Under the pieces are notes generated by a model. That model saw only the letters and a list, made by a program, of their open reading frames with translations. It made no database searches and was not told the DNA's origin. This document shows, one piece after another, positions 8,105 to 17,044 of a DNA stretch of 64,000 nt. The DNA is from Chersky-840 sp963794615 (GTDB lineage: Bacteria > Actinomycetota > Acidimicrobiia > Acidimicrobiales > UBA8190): assembly GCA_963794615.1 (NCBI GenBank), contig CAWCEP010000005.1, forward strand, positions 930,001 to 994,000, written 5' to 3'. Position 1 is the first letter of the stretch; each line of letters begins with the position of its first letter. Position numbers and translations under genes: made by a program.

Positions 8105-9229
8105 GTGCCGGTCGAGCGTGTCCTACTGGCCTCCCCCCGGGGCTTCTGCGCCGGAGTCGAGAAGGCGATCAAGGCCCTGGCGTGGATGGTCCGGGTTTTC
8201 GAGCCGCCCGTCTACTGCTACCACGAGATCGTCCACAACCGTCATGTCGTCGACCAATTCCGGGCCCGGGGAGTGATCTTCGTCGATGACGTGGAGCAGG
8301 TGCCCGACGGCGCCCCCCTCATGCTCTCGGCCCACGGTTCGGCGCCCGAGGTGGTGACGGCGGCGCGTGGACGCGGGCGGGTGGTGGTGGACGCGGTGTG
8401 TCCCTTGGTCACCAAGGTCCACCACGAGCTGAAGGTTCGGGCCGGCAAGGGGTACACGGTGCTCTACGTGGGCCACGAGGGCCACGAAGAAGCGGTCGGC
8501 ACCATGGCGGTCGCACCGGACTCGGTCCGACTGGTGCGGTCGGAAGAGGATGTCGAGGTCGCCGCGTCCGAGATCACCCCCGGGGTCCCGGTGGCACTGT
8601 TGGCCCAGACCACGCTGAGCCATGACGAATGGTCCGACATCATGAACCGGGCCCGGGACCGGTTCCCCGAGCTGTGGATGCCCAACCGGTCGGACCTGTG
8701 TTTCGCCACCACCAACCGTCAGGCGGCGCTCAAGGTCATCGCAGCCCGCTCCGACGCCGTGGTCGTCATCGGGTCGGTCAACTCCTCGAATACGCGCGCC
8801 CTCGAGAAGGTGGCCCGGGCCTCGGGGTGCCCCCTCGTCCTGCGCGTGAACGAGGCCGCCGAGCTCCCCGGCGACCTGGCGGGCACCGTCGGGGTCACCG
8901 CCGGCGCGTCGGCCCCCGACGAGCTGGTCGACGCGGTGGTGGCGCGCCTGGCGCCGTTGCACGGGGTCGAAGAGGTCCACGTCACCGACGAGGACGAGTA
9001 CTTTCCGCCACCCCCCGAGCTGCGCGACCTCTTGCGCGGCCTCGCCGCCGCGGTGGCGGTGGGGCTGGCCGCACCGGCTCCCGCCGACGGGCCGGCCCCG
9101 GTTGTCGCCGGCCTCGATACCCCGTCGCCCGACGTCGGGTTGGACCAGGCCGGGTCGACCCGCAGCGGCGCGGCACTCGGCGACCGCCAGATCTCCGCCG
9201 CCGACGTCCTGGCCCGGCTGGCGGGGTGA
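8105..9229 (+). CDS. ispH: 4-hydroxy-3-methylbut-2-enyl diphosphate reductase
   Basis: A 374-residue protein catalysing the last MEP-pathway step, HMBPP to IPP and DMAPP, with a [4Fe-4S] cluster. The three cluster cysteines are visible: C15 (GFCAGVEKAI), C99 (AVCPLVTKVH) and C199 (SDLCFATTNRQ). Family histidines (YHEIVHN, LSAHG) and the active-site region TTLSHDEW are present. After about residue 305 there is an Ala/Pro-rich C-terminal extension beyond the usual 310-330-residue family length, of unknown role. The GTG start is supported by the TAGCCT box. The stop overlaps the GTG of the next gene, implying coupled translation. Confidence 0.96.
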   Translation: MPVERVLLASPRGFCAGVEKAIKALAWMVRVFEPPVYCYHEIVHNRHVVDQFRARGVIFVDDVEQVPDGAPLMLSAHGSAPEVVTAARGRGRVVVDAVCPLVTKVHHELKVRAGKGYTVLYVGHEGHEEAVGTMAVAPDSVRLVRSEEDVEVAASEITPGVPVALLAQTTLSHDEWSDIMNRARDRFPELWMPNRSDLCFATTNRQAALKVIAARSDAVVVIGSVNSSNTRALEKVARASGCPLVLRVNEAAELPGDLAGTVGVTAGASAPDELVDAVVARLAPLHGVEEVHVTDEDEYFPPPPELRDLLRGLAAAVAVGLAAPAPADGPAPVVAGLDTPSPDVGLDQAGSTRSGAALGDRQISAADVLARLAG

Positions 9230-10746
9230 GCTCGACAGCAGTCCCCGTCGAGCTCCGGTTCTCGAGCGCTCCCGGCCGTTGGGTCCTGACCGCCACGGTG
9301 CTCGGCTCGGCGGTGACCGCCATCGACTCCACGGTGGTCGGCATCGCTCTCCCTGCCATCGGGCGTGACTTCTCCATGTCGGTGTCGAGCCTCCAATGGG
9401 TGGTGACCGCCTATCTCGTCTCGCTGGCCGGCTTGCTGCTGGTGGGTGGGGCGCTCGGCGACCGGTACGGCCGGCGGCGCATCTTTGTGATCGGTGTGGT
9501 CTGGTTCGCGGTGGCGTCGCTGGTGTGTGCCATCGCTCCGGATGCCGGCGCGCTCATCGCGGGGCGGGCGTTGCAGGGGGTGGGCGGCGCCCTGCTCACC
9601 CCGGGATCGCTCGCCATCCTCCAGGCTTCGTTCGCCAAGGACGACCGGGCCCGTGCCATCGGCGCCTGGTCCGGCCTCGGTGGTGTCGCCACCGCCATCG
9701 GCCCCTTCGCGGGCGGCTTCCTCATCAGCGCCGTGTCGTGGCGCCTCATCTTCCTGATCAACCTGCCGATCGCACTCGCCGTCGTCCTCATCTCGACGCG
9801 CCATGTGCCCGAGACGAGCGATCCTGCCGCGGCCGGGCCGGTGGACGTGATGGGCGCCGTCCTTGTCACGATCAGCCTGGTGGGGGTGGCCGGTGGGCTC
9901 ATCGAAGCTCCGACCTACGGCTGGTCTTCTCCCCTGGTCCTGGCCCTGCTCATCGTCGCCCTCGTCTCCTTCGTGGCGTTCGTGGTCGCCGAGGGGCGCG
10001 AGCGCTACCCCATGCTCCCGCTCGCCATCTTCCGCAACCTGCAGTTCTGTGCCACCAACGCCGTAACCTTCGTCGTCTACGCCGCGCTCGGGGGTGCGCT
10101 GTTCCTCCTGCCTGTGCAACTCCAACAGGTCTCGCACTACTCGCCACTGGAGGCGGGGAGCTCGCTGCTCCCCCTCACCGCCGTGATGCTCGCCTTCTCC
10201 GCTCGTTCCGGCGCCCTGGCCGTGCGGATCGGCCCCCGACTGCAAATGGCGGTCGGTCCGGTCGTGGTGGGTGTGGGCATGGTGCTGCTGCGTCTGATCG
10301 GGCCGTCGGGCGACTATCTCACCGAGGTGCTTCCCGGCGTCCTCGTCCTCGCCCTCGGCCTCGTCATCACGGTGGCCCCGCTCACCTCGACGGCATTGGC
10401 GTCGGCGCCGGTGGAGCATGCCGGCATGGCCTCGGCGGTCAACAACGACGTGGCGCGCGCCGGCGGCCTGATCGCGGTGGCGATCCTTCCGGCGTTGTCG
10501 GGCCTGTCCGGGCACAGCTATCTCCATCCCGGTGAGTTCGAGACCGGGTTCCGCTACGCGGTGGTCCTCTCCGGGGTGGCCGCCGCCGGGGGCGGGGTCC
10601 TGGCGGCACTGCTGATACGGAATCCCGGCGTCACGGCGCGCCTCACCGCCCGGGCTCGACGCCGCGGGAGGGTCCCGGTGTGTTGTCCGCTCGAGGCGAC
10701 GCCCCTCGCCCACGACGACCGGCAACCGGTGGGCTCCAAGCTGTGA
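9226..10746 (+). CDS. DHA2-type MFS drug exporter (14 TM)
   Basis: A 506-residue membrane protein with about 14 hydrophobic segments. DHA2 (EmrB/QacA) signatures are AIDSTVVGIALPAIG in TM1, LQWVVTAYLVSLAG in TM2, and GDRYGRRR in the TM2-TM3 loop. RALQGVGGALLTPGSLAIL is motif C-like. The family exports drugs or metabolites by proton antiport; the substrate here cannot be read from sequence. The start GTG at 9226 overlaps the ispH stop as GTGA, so it is probably co-translated with ispH. Confidence 0.9.
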   Translation: MSSTAVPVELRFSSAPGRWVLTATVLGSAVTAIDSTVVGIALPAIGRDFSMSVSSLQWVVTAYLVSLAGLLLVGGALGDRYGRRRIFVIGVVWFAVASLVCAIAPDAGALIAGRALQGVGGALLTPGSLAILQASFAKDDRARAIGAWSGLGGVATAIGPFAGGFLISAVSWRLIFLINLPIALAVVLISTRHVPETSDPAAAGPVDVMGAVLVTISLVGVAGGLIEAPTYGWSSPLVLALLIVALVSFVAFVVAEGRERYPMLPLAIFRNLQFCATNAVTFVVYAALGGALFLLPVQLQQVSHYSPLEAGSSLLPLTAVMLAFSARSGALAVRIGPRLQMAVGPVVVGVGMVLLRLIGPSGDYLTEVLPGVLVLALGLVITVAPLTSTALASAPVEHAGMASAVNNDVARAGGLIAVAILPALSGLSGHSYLHPGEFETGFRYAVVLSGVAAAGGGVLAALLIRNPGVTARLTARARRRGRVPVCCPLEATPLAHDDRQPVGSKL

Positions 10747-10747
10747 G

Positions 10748-10761
10748 GCCTCTCCGGAGGC
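10748..10761 (+). terminator. Weak hairpin after the MFS gene
   Basis: GCCTC-TCCG-GAGGC forms a 5-bp stem immediately after the stop codon, followed by GC-rich sequence without a T-run. It may slow or end transcription before the next gene, but the signal is weak. Confidence 0.2.
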
Positions 10762-10816
10762 GCCGGCGACGACCCACGTCACGGCGCCTTCCCGTCCAGA
10801 GTGCGAGAATGGGGCC

Positions 10817-11398
10817 ATGAGCACCACCCCCACGAAGACGACCACCACCGGCTCCGGCAGCTTCCGTCGGATGGACGAATCGAGTGCCGAGCAGTGGGCC
10901 GAGATCGGCGCCCTGACCTCGAAGCGCCAGGCCCGGGTGGCCACCCAGGTCCTGGCCATGCTCGAAGGATTGGGCGACATCACCGACGGCTTCGCCGTCG
11001 ACCAGCTCGTGCATTCGCTCCAGACCGCCACCCGGGCCGAGGAGGCCGGGGCCGACCCCGAGATGGTGGTGGCGGCACTGTGCCACGACATCGGTAAGTA
11101 CGTGTCGGTGCCCAATCACCCTCGCATCGCGGCAGAGATCCTGCGGCCGTATGTCCGCGACGAGATCTTCCACGTGATCCTCACCCACCAGGACTTCCAG
11201 GGCCGGCACTACTACCACCACTTCGGCGGCGACCCTGAAGCCCGGGAGGAGTACCGCGGTGAGCCATGGTTCGCGTTGGGCGAGCAGTTCGCCGATGAGT
11301 GGGACCAGGCGAGCTTCGACCCCGACTACCCGACCGAGACGCTCGCGCATTTTGAGCCCCTCGTGCGAGAGGTGTTCGCCCGCCCCCATAGCTTCTGA
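10817..11398 (+). CDS. HD-domain protein (PhnZ/MIOX-like HD family)
   Basis: A 193-residue protein with an HD metal site: H66 (VHSLQTATRAE), H90-D91 (CHDIGK), H101 (NHPRIAAEIL) and H124 (THQDFQ). The pattern HSLQ-ATRAE-AGAD, HDIG and a late DxASFDPDYPT resembles HD proteins found near phosphonate-catabolism genes and the mixed-valence di-iron oxygenases PhnZ and MIOX, more than nucleotide phosphohydrolases. No phosphonate genes are nearby, so the substrate is open. Start is the ATG at 10817, preceded by GAGAAT six bases upstream, a variant of the leaderless box seen elsewhere. Confidence 0.75.
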   Translation: MSTTPTKTTTTGSGSFRRMDESSAEQWAEIGALTSKRQARVATQVLAMLEGLGDITDGFAVDQLVHSLQTATRAEEAGADPEMVVAALCHDIGKYVSVPNHPRIAAEILRPYVRDEIFHVILTHQDFQGRHYYHHFGGDPEAREEYRGEPWFALGEQFADEWDQASFDPDYPTETLAHFEPLVREVFARPHSF

Positions 11399-11491
11399 TG
11401 GGGCCCACGTCGGACTGCAGTACGCGCCCGTGATCGTTCATACCTGGCTGCGCGACCGCAGCTGACCTGATTCGCCCGGGAGACGGTCCCG

Positions 11492-14387
11492 GTGCTTTCT
11501 CGCGCCGCGCGTCTTGTTCACCACCGCTCCAGCCGATGGATGGTGGCCGCCTTCGTGGCCGTCCCGAGCGTCATCTTCGCCCTGCCCGCCCTGGCCGGGG
11601 TGCCGTGGCTCGTCGACGACAACCTCATCCAGAACTTCCCCCTGCGGGTCCTGGTGGGGGTCGACCTCCGTCACGGCCACGCCCCGGTGTGGGATCCCTA
11701 TCTGTGGAGCGGGTCGCCCCTGTTGTCGGGGTTCAACGCCGGGGCCGCCTATCCGGCCACGTGGCTCTTCACCGTGCTCCCCGGAGCACTGGCCTGGGTG
11801 GTCAACCAGGCCCTGGTCGAGGTGGTCGCCGCGCTGGGCATGGTCGTGCTGCTGCGCGTGCTGGGCCGGTCCTGGACGGCGTCGGGCCTGGGTGCGGTCG
11901 CGTTCGCCTACGGGGGTTTCATGGCGGCGCAGAACGTGCACATCGACCTCGTCGAGGCGGGTGCGTGGCTGCCGTGGGCCTTCGCCGGTCTCGACCGGCT
12001 GGCCCACCGCCCCCGGGGCCGCTCGGCCACGCCGTGGGTGGCGATGCTCGGCGCCTCCATCGGCCTGATGGGGTTGTCCGGCGCGGCCGAGCCCATCCTC
12101 GACGGCGGGGTCGCCCTGACGGTGTACGCGCTGTGGCTCTTCTGGAAGACCCCGACCCGTCGCCTTTCGCTCGCGCTCGGGGTGGCGGCGGGGGTCGCGC
12201 TGGGACTGGCGCTGGCCGGCGCGCAACTCGTCCCCGGCGCGCTCATCCAGGAACAGTCGCAACGGGCCATCCACGACTACGCGTTCTTCACGTCGGGGTC
12301 GATGAACAAGTCCCTGACCGTGCTCGGGCTCGATCCCTTGGTGCTCGGGACGAGCGGCGCGTTCCCGCTGCACTTCTTCGCCACCTACAGCCTTCCCGAG
12401 GTGTCGAGCTACGTCGGCATCATGCCCCTCATGGGCGTCTTCGGACTCTTGGCCCGGCGGCACCGCCGCAACCCCGAGTCGAGCCGATGGTGGGTCTGGT
12501 ACGCCATCTTGGCCCTGGGGCTGGTGCTCACGTGGGGGGACTTCACTCCCCTCGGTCACGTCTTCTTCCACCTGCCGTTGTTCAACCGGCAACGCCTGCT
12601 GTCGCGCAACCTCCTCGAGGTCGACCTCGCCATCGCCGTGCTCTTCGCCGCCTGGGTCGACCACATGCTGCTGTCGCCCTTGTCCGACGTCGGCCCCTCG
12701 CCAGACGTCGTTGCCGAGGCCGCGCCCCCGTCGGCTCCCACCCCCGAGCGCTCGACGGGGCGGTGGTGGCGGACGCTGCCGGGGCCAGCCGGTTGGCACT
12801 CGGACGTCGTGCTCCCGCTCATCCCCCCCGGGGCGGTGATCGGGCTCCAGATCGTCCTCCTCGCCGGCGGCACCTGGTTCCCCCACTTCCTCCACGTGCC
12901 CGGCCACGTGACCCGATCGTCGTTGTGGCCCCTGATCGCCTTTCTCACCATCCCCAGTGCCCTCGCCGCGTGGGCCTCGTGGCTCCTGCTGCGTCGCCGA
13001 CGTCTCCGGGCACGCCTGCCGCGACTCCTGACGGTGCTGCTGATCGTGGACCTGCTCCTGTTCAACGGTTTCACCCAGGGATCGGCCGACCCCCAGGGCG
13101 CCACCGACGACAGCGCCACGGCCAACGCGCTGGCGTCCTTCGTCGCCGCCCAGGGCCAGGGCCCCGCCGGCGAGGAACACCGGGTGGCGCTGTTCGACCC
13201 GGACCGCTACTACTCGGTCGCCACCGAGCGCATCGGCCAACCCGACCTCACCATCCTCCGCAACCTGAGCAGCGTCCAGGGCTACGGGGCCGTCGTCGAC
13301 GCCAACTACGACCGGGCCACCAATACCCACGGCCAGCTCGAGATGAAGCCCAGCGCGCTCGCCGACGGCACCTTCGCCCAGCTCGATCTCGGCGTCCTCG
13401 CCACCGTGCCGGAGTATTTCGAGCACGTGGTGGTGGCGCCGCCGGACGCGCCGGTGAGCGTGGTCACCGGGGCCACCCGCATCCCGCCGGTGGGGCCGCA
13501 ACCGGGCGCACCCCCCGACACCACCCCGCCCCCGCCCACCTCCCCCAGCAATTACCAGATACGCGCCGCCGCCGGCGACGACGGTGTCGCTCCAGTTGGG
13601 CCGGTCCCGGACCCAGTACTTCGGCACGGTGCTGTCGGTGACCTCGGTCTCGATCCCGGTGCAGACGGGCTCGGGGTTTCTGCGGGTGGGCCTGTTGGCG
13701 CCCGACGGCAGCTCGACGACCTGGATCGGCTCGGTCTCGGCCCGGCCCGGATCGGTCCAGGTGTCGGTGCCCGGTCCCAAACCGTCCAGTGGCGTCGTCC
13801 TCGAGGCCGGCCCCGGTTCCTCCGCCCCGGTCGACATCGGTGCCGTGATCCTGCGCACCGCCGGGCAGGGCACGTACCGCATCGACGGGTCGCTACGCGA
13901 TGCGGTGACGCCGGGGCGGTGGCGCTACCGCGGCATGATCGGGCCCTTCAGTATCTTCACGCAGGCCTCGGCGTCGGGCCGCGCTTGGGTGCAGGGCCGG
14001 GTCCGAGGCGGCCCCGCCGCGACAGCACACGTGGTCTCGACCACGCCGTGGGGCGACGAGACCATTCGCGTCACCACCGCGCATCCCGCCACGCTGGTGC
14101 GTTCCGAGCAGTACGCCACGGGGTGGCAGGCCACGGTCATGACCGCGGCGGGCCCCGGTGGGGGCGAGAACCATCAGGCCGTCTCGGTGCGACGTCACGG
14201 ATTGATCCAGGCCGTGCACGTCCCGGCCGGGACGTCGCTCGTCCACTTCACCTACCGGCCCCACCGAGTCCTCGAGGGATTCGTGGCCTCGGCGGCCGGC
14301 TTCATCGTGATGGTCGGCCTCGTGGCATGGCCCGTTGTTCGGCGTCGTCGTAGAGAGACTGGAGCTCGACCTGCAGCTGCTCGGTGA
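11492..14387 (+). CDS. YfhO-like membrane protein, frameshifted near 13575
   Basis: The N-terminal 690 or so residues (GTG start at 11492) have many hydrophobic segments. An acidic first loop (VPWLVDDNLIQNFPLR) is typical of GT-C/YfhO-type proteins, which act in glycosylation of envelope polymers. The protein-like sequence then stops making sense in this frame at about 13570 and resumes in another frame (VSLQLGRSRTQYFGTVLS onward) to a TGA at 14387. The second part has a beta-rich extracytoplasmic domain and a final TM segment (FVASAAGFIVMVGLVAW). Together they make about 965 residues, a normal family length. The break is either a sequencing error or a real inactivating indel. The 3' end overlaps the convergent plsC gene by 86 bases. 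Confidence 0.75.
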
Positions 14388-15024
14388 GGGCATGGACCTG
14401 GGTCCGGGGCACCCGGCCTCGAGCCGAGCGCTCGGGGGCGGCGATGGGGGGGCCCACCACCAGGTGCACCTTCACGGGGCGGACGAACTTCGACCCCTTG
14501 GGCATGGCTGCGGCGGTGCCGCCGATCCCGATGGGGACGATGGGCGCACCGGTGCGCGCCGCGAGGAAGGCCGCACCCTCGTGGAGGTCCTCGATCGTCG
14601 GGCCGGCCCGCCTCGTGCCCTCGGGGAACAGGATGAGGACGTCCCCGCGCTCGAGCACGTCCTGGGCCCGTTCCAGCGCGAGGCGGTCAGCGCCGTCGCG
14701 GTGGACGGGGAAGGCGCCCACGGCGTCGAGGAACGAGCCCAACAGTGGCGTCTTCCACATCTCTTCCTTGGTCATGTAGAAGATCTTGCGGGCCGTCACC
14801 TCGGACACCACGAAGAAATCCATGAAGCTGCGGTGCACGGGGGCCAGGATCACCGGGCCCGTGGCGGGGACGGCACCGGCGCCCTGTACCTCGACACGCC
14901 AGTACGCCCGGTTGACGAGGTGCACGAGGACGCGCAGGGTGCGGTACACCCAGGACGGGACGCGCACCCCGGCGCGCCGTCGGGTCGTGGTCCTGTCCTC
15001 GGTCACGTCCAGATGAGGCTTCAC
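14302..15024 (-). CDS. 1-acyl-sn-glycerol-3-phosphate acyltransferase (PlsC family)
   Basis: About 240 residues. The acyltransferase motifs are HRSFMD (HX4D, catalytic) and FPEGTR (glycerophosphate binding), with PIVPIGIGG further on. It transfers an acyl group to lysophosphatidic acid or a related acceptor in phospholipid synthesis at the inner membrane face. Start chosen: the GTG at 15024, whose GTGA overlaps the cmk stop like other junctions in this operon; a GTG at 15030 is an alternative. Last gene of the leftward scpA operon. Its 3' end runs 86 bases into the convergent YfhO-like gene. Confidence 0.88.
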   Translation of the reverse strand: MKPHLDVTEDRTTTRRRAGVRVPSWVYRTLRVLVHLVNRAYWRVEVQGAGAVPATGPVILAPVHRSFMDFFVVSEVTARKIFYMTKEEMWKTPLLGSFLDAVGAFPVHRDGADRLALERAQDVLERGDVLILFPEGTRRAGPTIEDLHEGAAFLAARTGAPIVPIGIGGTAAAMPKGSKFVRPVKVHLVVGPPIAAPERSARGRVPRTQVHALTEQLQVELQSLYDDAEQRAMPRGRPSR

Positions 15025-15680
15025 AGGCACGCCAGTACCTCCTCGAGCACGGCCCGGCTCGACTTGCCGGTCGAGTCGATCACTTTGGCATCGGCGGCGA
15101 CGTCCTCGGGTGATGGCAGGGGCGAGGCGAGGCGGGTCGAGTCGAGGCGGTCGCGCCGCACGAGGTCGTCATGGACCGAAGCCACGCTGCGCCCATCGGC
15201 GCGCTGACGGGCCCGGCGCCGGGCCCTGGTCTCGGTGGCGGCGGTCAGGTAGATCTTCACGTCGGCGTCGGGGAGCACCACCGTGCCGATGTCGCGACCC
15301 TCGACGACCCCCCGGCCCCGCTCGGCTACCCAAGCGCGCTGGCGCGCCACGAGCTCGGCGCGCACGGCCGGGTTGGCGGCCACGGCCGAGACGGCCCCGT
15401 CCACGGCCCGCGTGCGGATGGCGTCGGTGGCGTCCTCGCCGTCGACCAGGACGCGTTCGCCCACCTCGATGTCGGTGTCCTTGGCCAACCGGGCCACCGC
15501 CTCGGCGTCGTGCACGTCGACCCCGTGTTCGAGCGCCGACCAGGCCACCGACCGGTACATCGCCCCGGTGTCGAGTCGCTCGAACCCGAGATGGGCGGCC
15601 ACGGCCTGGGCCAGGGTGGACTTCCCCGCTCCGGCCGGGCCGTCGATGGCGACCACCCGCACTCCCCCCGTCCCGGTCAC
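15021..15680 (-). CDS. cmk: Cytidylate kinase
   Basis: A 219-residue P-loop kinase (GPAGAGKST near residue 12) that phosphorylates CMP and dCMP. Family features include RLDTGAMYRSVAW, EGRDIGTVVLPDADVKIYL and the lid-region arginines (RARRRARQRAD). The start is the GTG at 15680, overlapping the aroA stop as GTGA; sequence further upstream belongs to aroA. In actinobacteria cmk commonly follows rluB; here the aroH-tyrA-aroA block sits between them. Confidence 0.95.
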   Translation of the reverse strand: MTGTGGVRVVAIDGPAGAGKSTLAQAVAAHLGFERLDTGAMYRSVAWSALEHGVDVHDAEAVARLAKDTDIEVGERVLVDGEDATDAIRTRAVDGAVSAVAANPAVRAELVARQRAWVAERGRGVVEGRDIGTVVLPDADVKIYLTAATETRARRRARQRADGRSVASVHDDLVRRDRLDSTRLASPLPSPEDVAADAKVIDSTGKSSRAVLEEVLACL

Positions 15681-17044
15681 GGCCGCCCACCGCGCAGCGC
15701 GGCGAGGTCGGCGGCGAAGCCCGGATAGCTGGTGGCCACGGCGGTCCACCCCTCGATACGGGTGGCGGCGCTCCCCGCCGCCAAGCCGGCCACCGCCGCG
15801 GCCATGGCCATGCGATGGTCCCCGCCCGCGTCGAGGGCGCCGGGGACGAGCCGGCCCCGGCCGTGCACGCACAGGTCGTCGCCGTCGACGTCGGCCCGGG
15901 CCCCGAACACCGACAACAGCTCGACGACCCCGGCGAAGCGGTCCGATTCCTTCACGCGCAGCTCGCCGACGTCTCGGAACACCGTGTCACCCGACGCGCA
16001 CGCGGCCGCCACCGCCAACACCGGGACCTCGTCGAGGCCAGTGATCTCGGCGGCGTGGATCTCGGTCCCGTACAGGGGACCGAATCGGGCCACGATGTCG
16101 GCGGTGGCACCCAAGTCGTCGGGGCCGGTGACGGGAACCGCCTCGATGTCGGCGCCCATGCGGGCCAGGACGTCGAGAAAGCCGCGTCGGCCCCGTCCGA
16201 CGTACACGTGCTCCACGGTGATCGCACTGCCGGGTACCACGCACGCGGCCACGACCCAGAACGCCGCCTGGGACGGGTCACCGGGCACGTCGAGCTCGAA
16301 CCCCTCGAGCTCCGACGGGCCGACGCGTACCACGTGCGAGCCGTCGGGGCCGTCCTCCTCGGTCACCTGCGCACCGGCGCGGGCCAGCATCTCCTCGGTG
16401 TGGCGCCGCGTGAGGATCGGCTCGTGTACGACCGTCTCGCCGTCGGCGTCCAGCCCGGCGAGGAGCACGCACGACTTCACCTGCGAGCTCGCCATGGGTG
16501 TCGTGTAGTCGATACCCCTGAGGGACCCGCCCCGGATGGTGAGCGGCGGCAGGCAGTGTTCGCTGCGCCCCTCGACGGTGGCCCCCATGCGCCGGAGCGG
16601 GATGGCGACCCGGTCCATGGGGCGGCTCGACAACGAGGCGTCGCCGGTGAGCTCGGTCGTGAACGGGCGACCGGCCACCACTCCCGCCAGCAGCCGCATG
16701 GTGGTGCCCGAATTGCCCAGGTCGAGGGGCCCCGAGGGGGCGTGCAGGGCGTCGCGCCCCCCGGTGATGACCACGGTCCCGGCCGTGCCGGGGGCGAGGC
16801 TCGCACCGAGCTCGCGCAGGGCCGCGGCCGTGCGGGCCACGTCGTCACCGTCGGAGAGCCCCCGCACCACGCTCTCGCCGGTGGCCAGGGCGCCGAGGAG
16901 CAGAGCCCGGTGCGACACCGACTTGTCGCCCGGGACACGGACGTGCCCGTGGAGGGGACCTCCCCCCTCCACGGTGAGCACCGTGGCGTTGCCGGTGCCC
17001 GGGGCGGGGCCCGGCGCCGCGCTCGTGGACGGGGCCGCGCTCAT
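15677..17044 (-). CDS. aroA: 3-phosphoshikimate 1-carboxyvinyltransferase (EPSP synthase)
   Basis: A 455-residue enzyme that joins shikimate-3-phosphate and PEP in the sixth shikimate step. Visible signatures are VPGDKSVSHRALLLGALA (K41, S42), LGNSGTTMRLLAG near residue 110, DASLSSRPM, and the C-terminal RVKESDR and GDHRMAMAAAVAGL. A 20-residue Ala/Pro-rich tail precedes the enzyme proper. The ATG at 17044 overlaps the tyrA stop as ATGA. Confidence 0.96.
   Translation of the reverse strand: MSAAPSTSAAPGPAPGTGNATVLTVEGGGPLHGHVRVPGDKSVSHRALLLGALATGESVVRGLSDGDDVARTAAALRELGASLAPGTAGTVVITGGRDALHAPSGPLDLGNSGTTMRLLAGVVAGRPFTTELTGDASLSSRPMDRVAIPLRRMGATVEGRSEHCLPPLTIRGGSLRGIDYTTPMASSQVKSCVLLAGLDADGETVVHEPILTRRHTEEMLARAGAQVTEEDGPDGSHVVRVGPSELEGFELDVPGDPSQAAFWVVAACVVPGSAITVEHVYVGRGRRGFLDVLARMGADIEAVPVTGPDDLGATADIVARFGPLYGTEIHAAEITGLDEVPVLAVAAACASGDTVFRDVGELRVKESDRFAGVVELLSVFGARADVDGDDLCVHGRGRLVPGALDAGGDHRMAMAAAVAGLAAGSAATRIEGWTAVATSYPGFAADLAALRGGRP

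Noticed and set aside
8719..11115. A 798-codon open frame antisense to ispH, the MFS gene and the HD gene
   Set aside because: Composition is His/Arg/Gly-rich without domains; it mirrors real genes on the other strand, as usual in high-GC DNA.
11438..13882. An 814-codon antisense frame over the YfhO-like gene
   Set aside because: Low-complexity shadow; the sense strand has clear TM segments.
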